Below, piece by piece: positions 1-11,100 of a stretch of DNA of 64,000 nt; the stretch's first letter is position 1, and each line of letters begins with the position of its first letter. Made by a program: the position numbers and the translations under genes. Source of the stretch: Chrysogorgia sp. JL179-B06. Lineage: Eukaryota > Cnidaria > Anthozoa > Scleralcyonacea > Chrysogorgiidae. The stretch is from NCBI GenBank assembly GCA_035772405.1, contig JAYKKM010000005.1, forward strand, positions 1,097,501-1,161,500, written 5' to 3'. The notes under the pieces were generated by a model. That model had not been told where the DNA came from. It saw only the letters and a list, made by a program, of their open reading frames with translations, and did not search any database.

Positions 1-275
1 AATCCTTCTTCAACCAAATTCTCTAGCACAGACCTAGGGATGAGGAAGATTGGAGCTCCACAAGTTCCTTGACATTTTCTCGGTGCTTGTTCCCCAAACT
101 TTGAACATTCTATTCGAAGAGTCATCATGTCACTTCGAGATTTCACGCCCAGAATTTCCAACTGCCACACTGATAATTTACAAACTAGGTCAGGAGTTAT
201 TTTTTCATCCTCAAATTTACCAATTACACCGCCAAGATGGATTTTTTTCAAGATCGTTGCAATGGAACTAGCCAT
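1..275 (-). CDS. SAM-like protein, first coding exon, cut by the window edge
   Basis: An open frame on the minus strand starts at an ATG at 275 (MASSIATIL...) and runs about 91 codons without a stop to the window edge. Residues of roughly 14-65 look like a small helical SAM-type bundle: GKFEDEKITPDLVCKL, then WQLEILGVKSRSDMMTLR. Cysteines cluster at about 70-80, and the last visible part (IPRSVLENLVEEG) looks like the lead-in to another helical domain. The composition is normal for a protein, unlike the repeat-derived frames elsewhere. Upstream of the ATG lies a CG-rich patch (GGCGCGCGC and GGCGGGG near 295-316) that could be promoter DNA. I do not recognise the gene. Cnidarian proteins with this kind of N-terminus exist, and some continue into a helix-turn-helix plus integrase-like region, but that continuation is not visible. 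Whether the exon ends at the window edge cannot be told. Confidence 0.6.
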   Translation of the reverse strand, partial: MASSIATILKKIHLGGVIGKFEDEKITPDLVCKLSVWQLEILGVKSRSDMMTLRIECSKFGEQAPRKCQGTCGAPIFLIPRSVLENLVEEG

Positions 276-1082
276 ATTTTATAAATGTAACTTTGGCGCG
301 CGCAAAATGGCGGGGTGACTGACCGCGTGTAGCCTGGGTCCGGGAGTATGAATTGCATTGTGGGTAGATCATATTAGTTTACATAGTGCACGAAATGGTG
401 AACTTAGTGGACATTTGCTTGAGCGTACTTTGTACCTCACATCAGGAACTATATACTGGATATATTACATCGTGGTCAACGCAAAAAGATGACATAAGTG
501 AACATAATGTAGCCAATAATGTACGCAATCAAATATGGCCTTGTAATAATTAAATTGTTACCGCGTATTTTAAGAAAGAACCTTACAAAGCGAACCTTGT
601 TCCGCTTATACCACATCAGACACATCGCATAGAAGAGTGTTAAGCAACCATGGTATAAGAAGTACCGCGTATAATAAATTATATCAGCATATGTGGTGAA
701 AAACACTGCATATACCTAGCTGTGTGCAGCATATATTGCACCCAGTCGAACGCATAACGAATGAATAAGTGAGCACAATACAACAAGCAGTACATATAAC
801 GAGGAATAAGTGAGCATAATACAACAATCAGTGCATATAACGACGAAATCGGTTCTTATAAAGAAATGCGTACTACATGTAACAAACTAATGACTTTATG
901 TCAACAACTAAGCAGTGCGTATAATCAATGAATACGAAACATTTTATAATGAAGTGACATATGACAGTCTTGGCGTTCCATACACGAACGGGCGCTCCAA
1001 TATGGCTCCAACGGCCAATTTTGAATTTAAATTTGACAATCGCACGCGCGAGCGGGCAGGTCAACCAAGTCAACGTAAACCT
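276..1082. other. No gene seen; short direct repeat
   Basis: AT-rich non-coding DNA. A 41-bp unit (containing AATAAGTGAGCA) occurs twice in tandem at about 763-842. Nothing else is recognisable. Confidence 0.5.
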
Positions 1083-1240
1083 TTCTGGTCTTGTTGCCTG
1101 TAATTTGTCCTGATTGTCGACAACATTAACAAGTAAGAACATTTTAATAGCGATTTAATACAATTATTGTGTAAAAATACCAAATAAACCCGCTTTACTG
1201 TTAAACTCGCTTCACTAATAGACGTTACAGCTCCCAGTGG
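1083..1240 (+). repeat. Half copy of a fold-back MITE
   Basis: This segment matches the right arm of the complete fold-back at 52598-52965, including CTGTAATTTGTCCTGATTG and TTAAACTCGCTTCACTAA. The left arm is missing here, so it is a solo arm or truncated copy. The end CTCCCAGTGG corresponds to CTCCCTGTGG of the complete copy. Confidence 0.75.
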
Positions 1241-1364
1241 TAGTTATAACACAAACTTCAAAGAATCATTACAATTCATGAACACAAACCCAAAGAAATC
1301 TATTTAACATTGCCTGAGTGTCTTTATGTGATAAAAACTTGCTTTCTATTCTTAATACAACTTA

Positions 1365-1746
1365 GACAATGTTTACATTTTTACAACTTACAGACAATGT
1401 TTTTACAGACAATTTTACAACTTATATATAGACAATGTTTTTACAACTTACAGACAATGCATTTACAGACAATTTTACAACTTATATATAGACAATGTTT
1501 TTACAACTTACAGACAATATTTTTACAGACAATTTTACAACTTATATATAGACAATGTTTTTACAACTTAGACAATGTTTTTACAGACAATTTTACAACT
1601 TATATATAATGGACAATGTTTTTACAACTTACAGACAATGTTTTTACAACTTACAGACAATGTTTTTACAGACAATTTTACAACTTATATATAGACAATA
1701 TTTTTACAACTTACAGACAATGTTTTTACAGACAATTTTACAACTT
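1365..1746 (+). repeat. 60-bp minisatellite, left part
   Basis: Tandem units of about 60 bp built from two half-units: GACAATGTTTTTACAACTTA and CAGACAATGTTTTTACAG, followed by ACAATTTTACAACTTATATA. Unit length varies because half-units are gained or lost. The open frames it creates (LQTILQLIYRQ-type peptides) are repeat translations, not genes. The array resumes after the Harbinger insertion. Confidence 0.95.
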
Positions 1747-2785
1747 CTGTTTACAAGGAGATAGGGTTACCCTAGCAAGAGGGTAAAAAGTTAGCCCAGG
1801 TTTACAAGCAAAATTTGACATGGTAGGGTTACCCTACTGCCCGGGTCAACTTTATTACACGCGGTTACCGACAAGAGGATTTTGGTGATAATATGTACAC
1901 TTCTCAGCGTCCTGCCCTTTATTACTGCTCTTCTATTGAATCAACTGCTGCTGCTTCACCTTCTTATTGCGAGAAAACACGAACAGGTTCAATTAATGTT
2001 AAATGCAGCTACACAATATAATTCGGCACTCGCTCGACTGTGGTATGTTAAACGAAGAGTGATTCGACGACGACGAAGACTACGGAGACAACCTGGTCGC
2101 ACAGATAAGTGGTGGAGAAATTAATGCAAAGGAAGGGCTGTTGAAAGCGAATGGAAGAAAAATTTCCGACTCAAAATCGGCGATATATTTTCATGAATCT
2201 GGCTGACGAGGTCAGACCTTTTCTAGATGCTCGTCCTGGTCCGCGCGGAGACGATGTCTTGTCGGTGAAGAAGCAATTGGCGATGACTTTATATTACCTG
2301 AAAGACCAGGGGTCAATTAGCATGACCGCTAATGCTTTTGGCGTAGCAATATGCACAGTGTCCGTTGTGATCAGAAAAGTTTGCCATGTTTTGGTTAACA
2401 TCTCCTCTACCTTGTACCACGACCATGACCACTTTTTATTCCCTGTACGCTTTTTGTTGTTGTTGTTTGATTCTGATTCAGTTAATTTGAGTACTATTTA
2501 TGCTGCATGAAAGGTCGGCGATATTGGTGAACCATAAGCAGCACAAGGAGCCTGGAACTAATAAAAAGTTGTTCCGGCTAGGCGAGTTACCCTACCAAAC
2601 GTGTTTACAAGGACAAAACATAACCCGGTTAGGGTAACCCTAGTAGCGTGATAGGGACCAGGGTTACCCTAGCACCAGGGTTACCCTAGCGGCCTTGTAA
2701 ACACGACAAACGAAAAAATTAGAAATGTACGAGAGCTAGGGTAACCCGCGTGCTAGGGTAACCCTACCTCCTTGTAAACAGGGCC
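1747..2785 (+). mobile_element. Harbinger-type DNA transposon, internally deleted
   Basis: The ends are inverted repeats: CTGTTTACAAGGAGATAGGG at the left and the reverse complement of GGCCCTGTTTACAAGGAGGT at the right. Subterminal palindromes of the type TAGGGTTACCCTA recur near both ends (about 1771, 1831, 2630-2680, 2735-2765). The right end is followed by TTA, and the empty site is the minisatellite sequence CAACTTATATATA, so the target is TTA as expected for PIF/Harbinger. The left junction has lost about five bases (the TSD A and GGCC). The interior holds only the N-terminal part of a transposase, so this copy cannot mobilise itself. Confidence 0.85.
1882..2510 (+). pseudogene. Harbinger transposase N-terminal remnant
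   Basis: Two frames together resemble the N-terminal half of a PIF/Harbinger (HARBI1-like) transposase. The first ends in a basic stretch (RRRRLRR) followed by QPGRTDKWW. It hits a stop at 2122-2124 but continues as ESEWKKNFRL. The second frame carries FMNLADEVRPFLDARPG, then KKQLAMTLYYLKDQGS and the helix-turn-helix-like MTANAFGVAICTVSVVIRKV. The DDE catalytic part that should follow is absent: after VCHVLV the reading degenerates into low-complexity sequence. There is at least one in-frame stop and one frameshift. Direct reading gives the motifs; the family call is from known HARBI1-like architecture. The hydrophobic start of the first frame (LLLNQLLLLHLL) may not be original coding sequence. 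Confidence 0.75.
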
Positions 2786-4655
2786 TTATATTTAGACAAT
2801 GTTTTTACAACTTAGACAATGTTTTTACAGACAATTTTACAACTTATATATAGACAATATTTTTACAACTTACAGACAATGTTTTTACAGACAATTTTAC
2901 AACTTATATACAGACAATGTTTTTACAACTTAGACAATGTTTTTACAAACAATTTTGCAACTTATATATAGACAATATTTTTACAACTTACAGACAATGT
3001 TTTTACAGACAATTTTACAACTTATATATAGACAATGTTTTTACAACTTATAGACAATGTTTTTATAGACAATTTTACAACTTATATATAAACAATATTT
3101 TTACAACTTACAGACAATGTTTTTACAGACAATTTTACAACTTATATATAGACAATGTTTTTACAGACAATTTTACAACTTATATATAGACAATGTTTTT
3201 ACAAACAATTTTACAACTTATATATAGACAATGTTTTTACAGACAATTTTACAACTTATATATAGACAATGTTTTTACAACTTACAGACAATGTTTTTAC
3301 AGACAATTTTACAACTTATATATAGACAATGTTTTTACAACTTAGACAATGTTTTTACAGACAATTTCACAACTTATATATAGACAATGTTTTTACAACT
3401 TACAGACAATGTTTTTACAGACAATTTTACAACTTATATATAGACAATATTTTTACAACTTACAGACAATGTTTTTACAGACAATTTTACAACTTATATA
3501 TAGACAATGTTTTTACAACTTACAGACAATGTTTTTACAGACAATTTTACAACTTATATATAGACAATGTTTTTACAACTTAGACAATGTTTTTACAGAC
3601 AATTTTACAACTTATATATAGACAATATTTTTACAATTTACAGACAATGTTTTTACAGAGAATTTTACAACTTACAGACAATGTTTTTACAGACAATTTT
3701 ACAACTTATATATAGACAATGTTTTTACAACTTAGACAATTTGTTACAGACAATTTTACAACTTATATATAGACAATGTTTTTACAACTTACAGACAATG
3801 TTTTTACAGACAATTTTACAACTTATATATAGACAATGTTTTTACAACTTATAGACAATGTTTTTATAGACAATTTTACAACTTATATATAAACAATATT
3901 TTTACAACTTACAGACAATGTTTTTACAGACAATTTTACAACTTATATATAGACAATGTTTTTACAGACAATTTTACAACTTATATATAGACAATGTTTT
4001 TACAAACAATTTTACAACTTATATATAGACAATGTTTTTACAGACAATTTTACAACTTATATATAGACAATGTTTTTACAACTTACAGACAATGTTTTTA
4101 CAGACAATTTTACAACTTATATATAGACAATGTTTTTACAACTTAGACAATGTTTTTACAGACAATTTCACAACTTATATATAGACAATGTTTTTACAAC
4201 TTACAGACAATGTTTTTACAGACAATTTTACAACTTATATATAGACAATATTTTTACAACTTACAGACAATGTTTTTACAGACAATTTTACAACTTATAT
4301 ATAGACAATGTTTTTACAACTTACAGACAATGTTTTTACAGACAATTTTACAACTTATATATAGACAATGTTTTTACAACTTAGACAATGTTTTTACAGA
4401 CAATTTTACAACTTATATATAGACAATATTTTTACAATTTACAGACAATGTTTTTACAGAGAATTTTACAACTTACAGACAATGTTTTTACAGACAATTT
4501 TACAACTTATATATAGACAATATTTTTACAACTTACAGACAATGTTTTTACAGACAATTTTACAACTTATATATAGACAATGTTTTTACAACTTAGACAA
4601 TTTGTTACAGACAATTTTACAACTTATATATAGACAATGTTTTTACAACTTAGAC
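2786..4655 (+). repeat. 60-bp minisatellite, right part, with an 801-bp duplication
   Basis: Continuation of the 60-bp repeat. A long stretch beginning near 3329 recurs unchanged beginning near 4130, a shift of 801 bp, so part of the array was duplicated as a block. Variants such as ACAATTTCAC and AATTTGTTACAG recur at matching places in both blocks. Unit phase changes where a half-unit is lost. Confidence 0.95.
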
Positions 4656-4827
4656 GATGTCAAATAAAACTAATCTATCCTCTCGAAAGCACTACATGTA
4701 CTGCTCGTTTTTAAATAGTGCATAACATTAATTGAAAAATGAACATTGAAATCAAATAATATTAGACATAGTTTGACGCTGGCTTTAAACATTTTTTTGA
4801 ACGTAACTTTAAACGTTACTGTCCATG

Positions 4828-4870
4828 ACCCAACGTTTCGACACTCCAATCTAGTGTCTTCATCAGGGGT
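4828..4870 (-). ncRNA. Hammerhead ribozyme motif in the Penelope-like arm
   Basis: Read on the minus strand: ACCC, then the CTGATGA box (4860-4866), one extra A, stem II GACACT/AGTGTC around a 7-nt loop, then GAAAC, GTT and GGGT. ACCC pairs with GGGT as a 4-bp stem I. The palindrome AACGTT could form stem III only between two RNA molecules, as known for minimal dimeric type I hammerheads of Penelope-like elements. The unpaired A after CTGATGA is the one deviation. Activity is not established. Confidence 0.7.
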
Positions 4871-4999
4871 GATCGTTGTAAAGTTAGGATCTATAATGCC
4901 CTCATAGAACTTAACAAAATGCAAATTAGCTTCTGAATAAACCACCGTCATTGCGATTCAATGGGGCGTGGGCGCTATTGATATGCCAAAGACCCAAGC

Positions 5000-6044
5000 C
5001 TCCAGACAACGTCTCTGATGGTACCGTGGATTAGTGGTAATAATTTTGGAACCCACGTAATCTCATGGTAGGTTACGCAAGCGTGCTCCGGCAAAGCAGA
5101 ATTTTCCTTTTTTGAAAAGAAAACAGCCTTTAGGTGTTCTTTTAAACACGTACGAAACTGCCGTTTAGTCTGACAGATCAGTCATTGCACGGAATGGAAT
5201 AAATAGCGTCTTTCCTATGTTCCTTCGCAATACGATCCTTAGGTTTTCCAAGAATATGACCCAAGAAACATAGATGGTATGCCTTGAGCTCTCATCGGAA
5301 CTAGATGGTATATGCCTTGAGCTCTCAAACACAAAGTTCTAGGAACGGACTTATGGCATATGGAGTGGTGAGAATCAAATGAAATATATTTATCAGTGTG
5401 TGTTGGTTTGCGGTATACAGCAGTTGTTTGACGTCTGAATCCAAAAATGATAAACATTCATTCTTTTCACGTTCTACTGTGAATTGAATTGAAGGCGCTA
5501 TTGAGTTCAAGTGGTTCAAAAGAATTTCCACTTCATTCGTGGATACCGCGGAAATGACATCATCGACGTATCGTTTCCAAAACAATGGCTTCACTGGCGC
5601 GGAAGCTAATGCTCTTTGTTCAGTGCTTTCCATCACTAAATTAGCAATCATAGCAGAAACGGGTGAACCCATGGCTATGCCAAAAACCTGTTGATAGTAA
5701 GTGCCGTCATACACAAAACTAGTTGTGTTTAGACAAAACGTCAAGAGTTCTATTAGATCCTCAACCGGCAACGATGTTCTTTGATTTAAAGTAACATCCT
5801 GTCTTAGTCTATTGTCGGCAATTGTATACTTCTTAATAAAATCCTCAAATTCAAGGGAATTTTTTACTGTGTTCTCCAGTGGCGGCACTACGTGGGTGTG
5901 AGAAAAAAAATTGGTGACAAAAAAAACCCCAGTGCGAGAAAAAAAATTGGGGCCCCCTCCCACAAAGTGCATGACGACATATGCAAACTCGCCGATCTTA
6001 CCAGCTTTTTTCAAATCAAGTAAAATTTTGTTTAACTTTCTCAC
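5000..6044 (-). pseudogene. Penelope-like reverse transcriptase / GIY-YIG endonuclease, frameshifted
   Basis: The reverse transcriptase runs leftward from about 6044. Visible motifs are YQQVFGIAMGSPVSAMIANL (motif B), WKRYVDDVISAV (catalytic YVDD) and FTVEREKNECLSFLD. A frameshift near 5450 moves the reading to another frame, which carries TAVYRKPTHTDKYI and a downstream RTLCLRA, both typical of Penelope-like enzymes. Further left, about 5230-5000, broken frames contain KEHRKDAIYSIPCND and a KRQF-like piece, fitting the start of a GIY-YIG endonuclease. The N-terminal part carries an odd in-frame insert with two lysine/phenylalanine-rich repeats (about 5875-5960) inside the fingers region. Frameshifts and stops make this copy non-functional. 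No cellular host gene is implied. Confidence 0.8.
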
Positions 6045-6216
6045 GCCCCATTGAATCGCGATGACGGTGGTTTATTACCAGAAGCTTATTTGCATCTTGT
6101 TAATAGATAACGTCATCATCGGTTCTCTGAGGGTATAAAGGGATCCTAACTTTACAACGATCAAAGTTACGTTCAAAATTATTTTTTTAAAGCCAGAGTA
6201 GCGTCAAACTATGTCT

Positions 6217-6896
6217 GATTTATCACCTTGGTTGCGTTGGAAAATTATTTATCATATAATATTTTATGAAATACTGTACCCAATGCAGTATTGGTACAAT
6301 GCTTCAGTATTGTATTTAAATAAAAAATTCTGTAAGTTATATTAGGTTCAAAATATATTTTCCATATTTATATAGTTACCACCATGCTGCAACGATACAA
6401 CTACCTGTGAAAAATGTCACCCATGCTATGGTTATCTTGCCCAACATGGCCTAAATAGAATAAAAAATGGAATTGGAGGAGTTGGCATGTTCTTCAGTTT
6501 TACTCTGGTATGTCTGCAAAGTACTTTTTTGTTGCATTCTCAATGTCCTATGTCTCAGATTGTCTGGGAAAATTACGAATTCAGTACCATTTCCCCTGTT
6601 TTCTACTCATCAACTCCAACAATTTCTTGCCTATATTTAAATAGCTAGACTACCTGTACATAGAACATGTTGATAATTACGAAGAACGTTGCAATCCTGA
6701 ACTTGCTGAATCTTTGACCAAAGTGCACCGCTGCCTTGTTTTCCATGTGTTTCTTTTCTATAACCCCTCCTTCCAACATTCACAACCTTAGAAGAGGACT
6801 AAAGTATAGTACAGGCTGTTTAACTGCAATTTCAGTCTCGAAACCAGTGGCTAAAAATCGTAGATTATTTTAAAAGTCACTAGCAATTTTCACAAA
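6217..6896. other. No gene seen
   Basis: AT-rich sequence without recognisable coding or repeat structure. Confidence 0.5.
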
Positions 6897-7490
6897 TTGA
6901 AAACTCAAAAAGGTTGGTGTACTGTGGAAATAGTGTGTTGGAGGAGTGACCCTACGTTCGGAGTTGACTATCACTTGAAATGTAATACCCATGTAACTGA
7001 GTTAACCAGATCATTTACGCAAAGGTTGAATCTTCTCAGATCATTGTATTTCCTGCCAATTCAGCGAGAGGAATTTTATTTTAAGTTGATACTACCCTCT
7101 GCCACATATGGCCTGCTTGTGTGGGGCTAATGTGGTAAGACACTTTTCAACGAACTTGAGTGAATACATATACTAGCTGATACACACCAAGTAATGAAGT
7201 CAAGGTTAAGTGGAACTCTTTAGCATGCACACGTCTACTTCTTCTGGCACACAGATTCTACCATGGCCAAGAAGCTCATTTCCAGAGCCTTTAGAAGCTC
7301 ATTTCACCAAGAGCAATCAAATATAATCCTAGAAAGAAAATGACATTTGTACCACCGAATCCCAAATTAGACTATGTTAAAAAATCAATTTTTTATCAGG
7401 CAGCAGTTCTGTGGAATTCTCTTGATAATACTAGATTATTGGAGGAACAGATCTTGCTTTTTAAAGTGCCTATGAAACCAAATTGTTTTC
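6897..7490 (+). pseudogene. LINE (CR1/L2-like) 3' coding remnant
   Basis: The translated plus strand shows the C-terminal part of a LINE reverse transcriptase in several broken frames. LTRSFTQRLNLLRSLYFLP is followed by FKLILPSATYGLLVWG and, after a stop, CGKTLFNELE. Further on there are remnants like the KLDYVKKS..F.QAAVLWNSL signature that closes many cnidarian CR1/L2-type proteins. At least four stops or frameshifts occur. There is no catalytic YADD and no endonuclease, so this is a 5'-truncated, old copy. The subclass call is by resemblance only. Confidence 0.6.
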
Positions 7491-7711
7491 AGTTTTTCGT
7501 TGTTAGGCATGTTTAGAACACACTTTCATTTCTGTTATTTTCTAAAATAATTTGTAAGACGTTGTATTGCCTAAAAATCGACCAATTTATTAAAAAATTG
7601 CGGTGACCACTATTTGGCTGAAATGTTCATTCTTTTATAGCCTATTCAGTGGCATAATAAAGTTTTAAAGAATTTTTTCTCTTCATTATGTTCTAAATAC
7701 ACATCGAACAT

Positions 7712-8017
7712 TTAAAGGTGCCGTCAAGTCCGTTCTGCGCATGTGTGATATTTCAAAAGTGGGGGACTCCATATGTCAACAAACTTTAACGGAATAAATT
7801 TGCGACGAAAGGTGACGAAGGCGCTAGTGGTAGTTTGATATATTATCTACATTTAGGAACAGAACAGCTTCTTATAACACGCTTTTTAGGCGGAAAAGCT
7901 CAAGCGTGGAAAACAAATCCGCAATACTTCATGTTCAATGTTTATATAATGCAATGTAAACAAATGATGTAAACAGAAACGTGGACTTGCGCAGAACGGA
8001 CTTGACGGCACCTTTAA
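7712..8017. mobile_element. MITE with TTAA target duplication
   Basis: A 298-bp element (7716-8013) with perfect inverted ends of at least 28 bp, starting AGGTGCCGTCAAGTCCG and ending in its reverse complement. TTAA flanks it on both sides, as for piggyBac-type insertions. It has no coding capacity. A second copy lies at 20591-20906. Confidence 0.85.
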
Positions 8018-9339
8018 GTGCTGCCAAAAAAAATTCGTTTCATACTAAGGTTCTTTAAGGGGGCTCTGAAGTCACAATTTTAACAATTTAACTTTTTATT
8101 CCTAAGTCGTTATTTAAGGAAATTTTATAATTTACTTTAATCTAATCGTGTAGACATTAGTTCTTAATGTAAACAGGGGGTGGGTTTTACATGACCACAT
8201 CAGCTCAACTGTAATTTCATCGTGTTTAAATAAATACCATTGTTATTATTTCACTCTATGACGAAGGGCCTTGAACCGTTCGACAAGCTGCGCAGTATTT
8301 TATCAGTACACCAATGTTTTAACATTTTTGATTTTTATATCACGATTTTTTATTGTTTTTTAAAGGACATTGGCAATAAAAAATTAAGTACCTTTTCGAC
8401 CAAGTACGTAACTTAAATAGCTGGAATATTGTATTTTGAGGTTGTAAAAATGCTCATAAAGCGTATTAATTGTACTGTCAAAGTTGCTAACCTGAATCAT
8501 TGTCCGCCATCTTGGATGTATTTTCGATATGCGTGTGACGTCACAACCAGGGTAAAGCGAAATTTTTATCTAGCCATCCCCATGTCTTTATAAGTTTGAA
8601 GCTCTATTTTTGTGAATGTTTTCCTTTTTCAATTGAACCACAGCATTTTAAAAAGCATTCCGCGGAAACTCGGCTACCCACAGAGTAGATTAATTAGGTG
8701 TACCTTATTAATTACGTGTGATTTATGTTGCCAATGTCCTTTAAAACATGCTCAGATGATTTCTCAATTGGTAATGTTTCTTTTATTCAGTTTGTGGGAG
8801 TGGTATTTGCGTTCAGATACAGACATTTAAAGGACCCTCGAGCTAATCCAAGTGCTTTCCTGTGACCTTGTGATGGATGAGGAATATTTTAATTACTTGC
8901 CTGTCTTGTGCTGTTCTTTAAAGTGTGTATATGCAATGAAAAATTCATAATTCGTTTGTAATAAACTCTCTTACTTTAAAAAGCTAATGAAATTATAAAA
9001 ATTGGCGTTTACGATTCTTCCATGTCTCACTTCATTCTTGAGATATGAAGATTTGTTTGTAGATATCACACTCTGCATACTTCAGACTGAATAATGACAT
9101 ATTTATCCTTGGGATTACGAAACGAAATCACTTGGAACTGTGGATGCGCATGGGTGTATAAAATAACACTAAGCATGTGCAGTTTCGAGTGGTTTAATTT
9201 GAGATCCCAAAGTCGAATGCAGTGTAACCTATGCAGTGTGTTATATGCATATCAAACAAATCATATCTCAAAAATGAAATGAGATATCGAAGCGTTGTAA
9301 ATTTATGTTTTTATAATTTCAAGAGTTATTTCAAATATA
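8018..9339. other. No gene seen
   Basis: AT-rich sequence. Short phrases such as CGCCATCTTGGATG near 8508 and TGACGTCA near 8537 look like decayed repeat or promoter-like DNA, but nothing is assignable. Confidence 0.45.
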
Positions 9340-9966
9340 CATATATGTTATTTACCGATTGGGAGGTCCGTATGGATCAAGGGAAATATTTCTCAATACG
9401 GTCCGACCACCTGGCTTATTTTTTTGGTCGTCATCAGTATTTCTAGTCAGTGGACAAAAAAGGAAGTCTGTGCTTTTATCTTCGTCAAAGAAAATTGGAG
9501 TTAAGTCTCTTTTCGGATAAAAAACTCATTTATATGTCTTTCAATATGTTCAATCTCGTTTGAGTTTATTTTCAAATGTTTTTAAATATTTTACGGATTA
9601 TAAAACGCGTTTAAAACTGAAACCGTATGGCACATACGGACCGCTCGTTAGCCAATCAGAAAGCAGGACTGGATACGGACCGGAAAAAATAAAAGAGTTT
9701 ATTTCAAACTGAATTTTTCATTGCATATACATTTTACGTATGGGATTTAGTTAGATTAAGAAAATATATTACAAAATAAGAGCTAATGAATTTTAAAGAG
9801 TTGAATGTAAAGAAACGTTGTGATCAATGGTGAAAAAGAAAGTCCGTATAACATTTCTTTTAAATTATAATAAATTATATTTCAGTATTATATAATTATA
9901 ACAAAAGTGAAATTCAATATATATTATTTACAGTTGTTTGTATTGTGGTTCCTGAGTGGAAGAGAG

Positions 9967-10008
9967 GGAAGGGGGGGGGGGGGGGGGGGGGGGGCGGGGG
10001 GGGTTGTG
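9967..10008 (+). repeat. Poly-G tract
   Basis: About 40 consecutive G with a single C at about 9995. Capable of G-quadruplex formation and prone to length errors in assembly. Confidence 0.9.
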
Positions 10009-10387
10009 TGCCGATCCAAAAATTTCGAATATTACGCTCGAAATAACGGGGTCAGGGGTCATTGACCCCCGACTTTCATGATTTCACCACCCGAAATCAG
10101 TTAACGAACCATGGAAGTATACAATACTGCCAAAACGGCATTGCTTGTTGTATTGCATTACTTGCATTGTATTGCTTGCCGTTTTGTTTGTTGAATGTGG
10201 TTTTTAATGCACAAATTAAGGGAAATGATTAACCATCCAAATGTTATATCTGACCGCCCAAATTTACGTCAGAGCTGTCATGCTGACCGCCGAACTTGCC
10301 AGCGTTATTTTTTTTCAGCGTTATTTTCAGCGTTATTTTTTTAGTTTATTAGATTTATCACTCTTTGGTGAGTGGTTATAATAGGTC

Positions 10388-10740
10388 ATGATGTTTGTCT
10401 GTACATATATACCCAGGCTTCCAAGTAATTATAACCTTCGCACCTATGGTTTCCGGGCGTTTTCCTGTGCTGCACCCTTTTTGTGGAACTCTCTGCCTCA
10501 GGAAATAAAAATGGCATCTTCTCTGTCGAGCTTCAAAGCACAAATCAAGACTTACCTTTTCAAGCAAGCTTTTGATGGTCATAGCTCTGTTTAGTTTTAT
10601 TATGAGTTTTCAATATTGTTGACATTATCAGTACATAGTATATATAAGTCACTTAGATTACATTGTGAAGCGCTATTGGGCATTATTTTGGAAATAGCGC
10701 TATATAAGTAAATAAATTATTATTATTATTATTATTTTAC
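10388..10740 (+). pseudogene. LINE 3' end with hairpin and (ATT)n tail
   Basis: The last about 60 codons of a LINE protein are readable: NLRTYGFRAFSCAAPFLWNS followed by LPQEIKMASSLSSFKAQIKT and YLFKQAF. The stop is followed by a short 3' UTR with the hairpin AGCGCTATT...AATAGCGCT and a tail of AAATTATTATTATT repeats. Such a hairpin plus microsatellite tail is the usual 3' recognition end of CR1/RTE-like LINEs. Everything upstream, including the catalytic region, is missing, as expected from 5' truncation at integration. Confidence 0.75.
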
Positions 10741-11100
10741 CAGCTGTTGTGGTCTAGTCGTTAATACCACACATATCTATGAGCTGGCAGACCTGGATTC
10801 AATCCTTGGTCGCAAACCACTCAGGAGAAGGTGCTGCCTTTGCAACAACACCAGCAAATGGTAAGACTTTCTGGGAAAACGACCTTAATTGGTAGGCCGT
10901 CAGAATCCCTATTGCAGTGGAACTCCGCCATACGACCACCTCGTTATTGCGACCACTTTTTTCTGGCCGGAATATAAGCTAAATAGTGTGATTCTCCCCC
11001 GTTAATACGACCACATTTTTTGGCCCAACAGCGGTCGTATTAACGGGGTTCCACTGCTGGGTTTTCTGTTCACCCAAGAGTGATAAACTGCATAGTTGAG
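10741..11100 (+). mobile_element. tRNA-derived SINE, split by a MITE
   Basis: Directly after the LINE tail comes a tRNA-like head with a box A-like GTGGTCTAGTCGTTAATACC and a box B-like GGATTCAATCC (about 10795). It is too diverged to fold as a functional tRNA. The SINE body (TTTCTGGGAAAACGACCTT) appears to resume after the MITE at 11057. Confidence 0.55.
10915..11056. mobile_element. pogo/Tc1-like MITE inside the SINE
   Basis: 142 bp with inverted ends CAGTGGAACTCCGCCATACG and the reverse complement of CAGTGGAACCCCGTTAATAC. CAGTGGAAC ends are widespread in metazoan pogo/Tigger-type MITEs. The TA flank expected for the superfamily is not evident. Confidence 0.7.

Larger units (their letters stand above)
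4764..6216 (-). mobile_element. Penelope-like retroelement with inverted terminal arms
   Basis: A decayed reverse transcriptase plus GIY-YIG region lies between two inverted arms. The left arm (4764-4972) and right arm (6042-6216) share CACGCCCCATTGAATCG, GACGGTGGTTTATT, CCTAACTTTACAACGATCA and AGTTACGTTCAAAA in opposite orientation. The right arm lacks about 75 bp present in the left arm, exactly where the hammerhead motif sits. Inverted terminal arms are known for Penelope-like elements, whose repeats (pLTRs) vary in arrangement. No target duplication was identified. Confidence 0.85.

Noticed and set aside
1310..4667. Many open frames rich in Leu, Tyr and Gln
   Set aside because: Translations of the 60-bp minisatellite.
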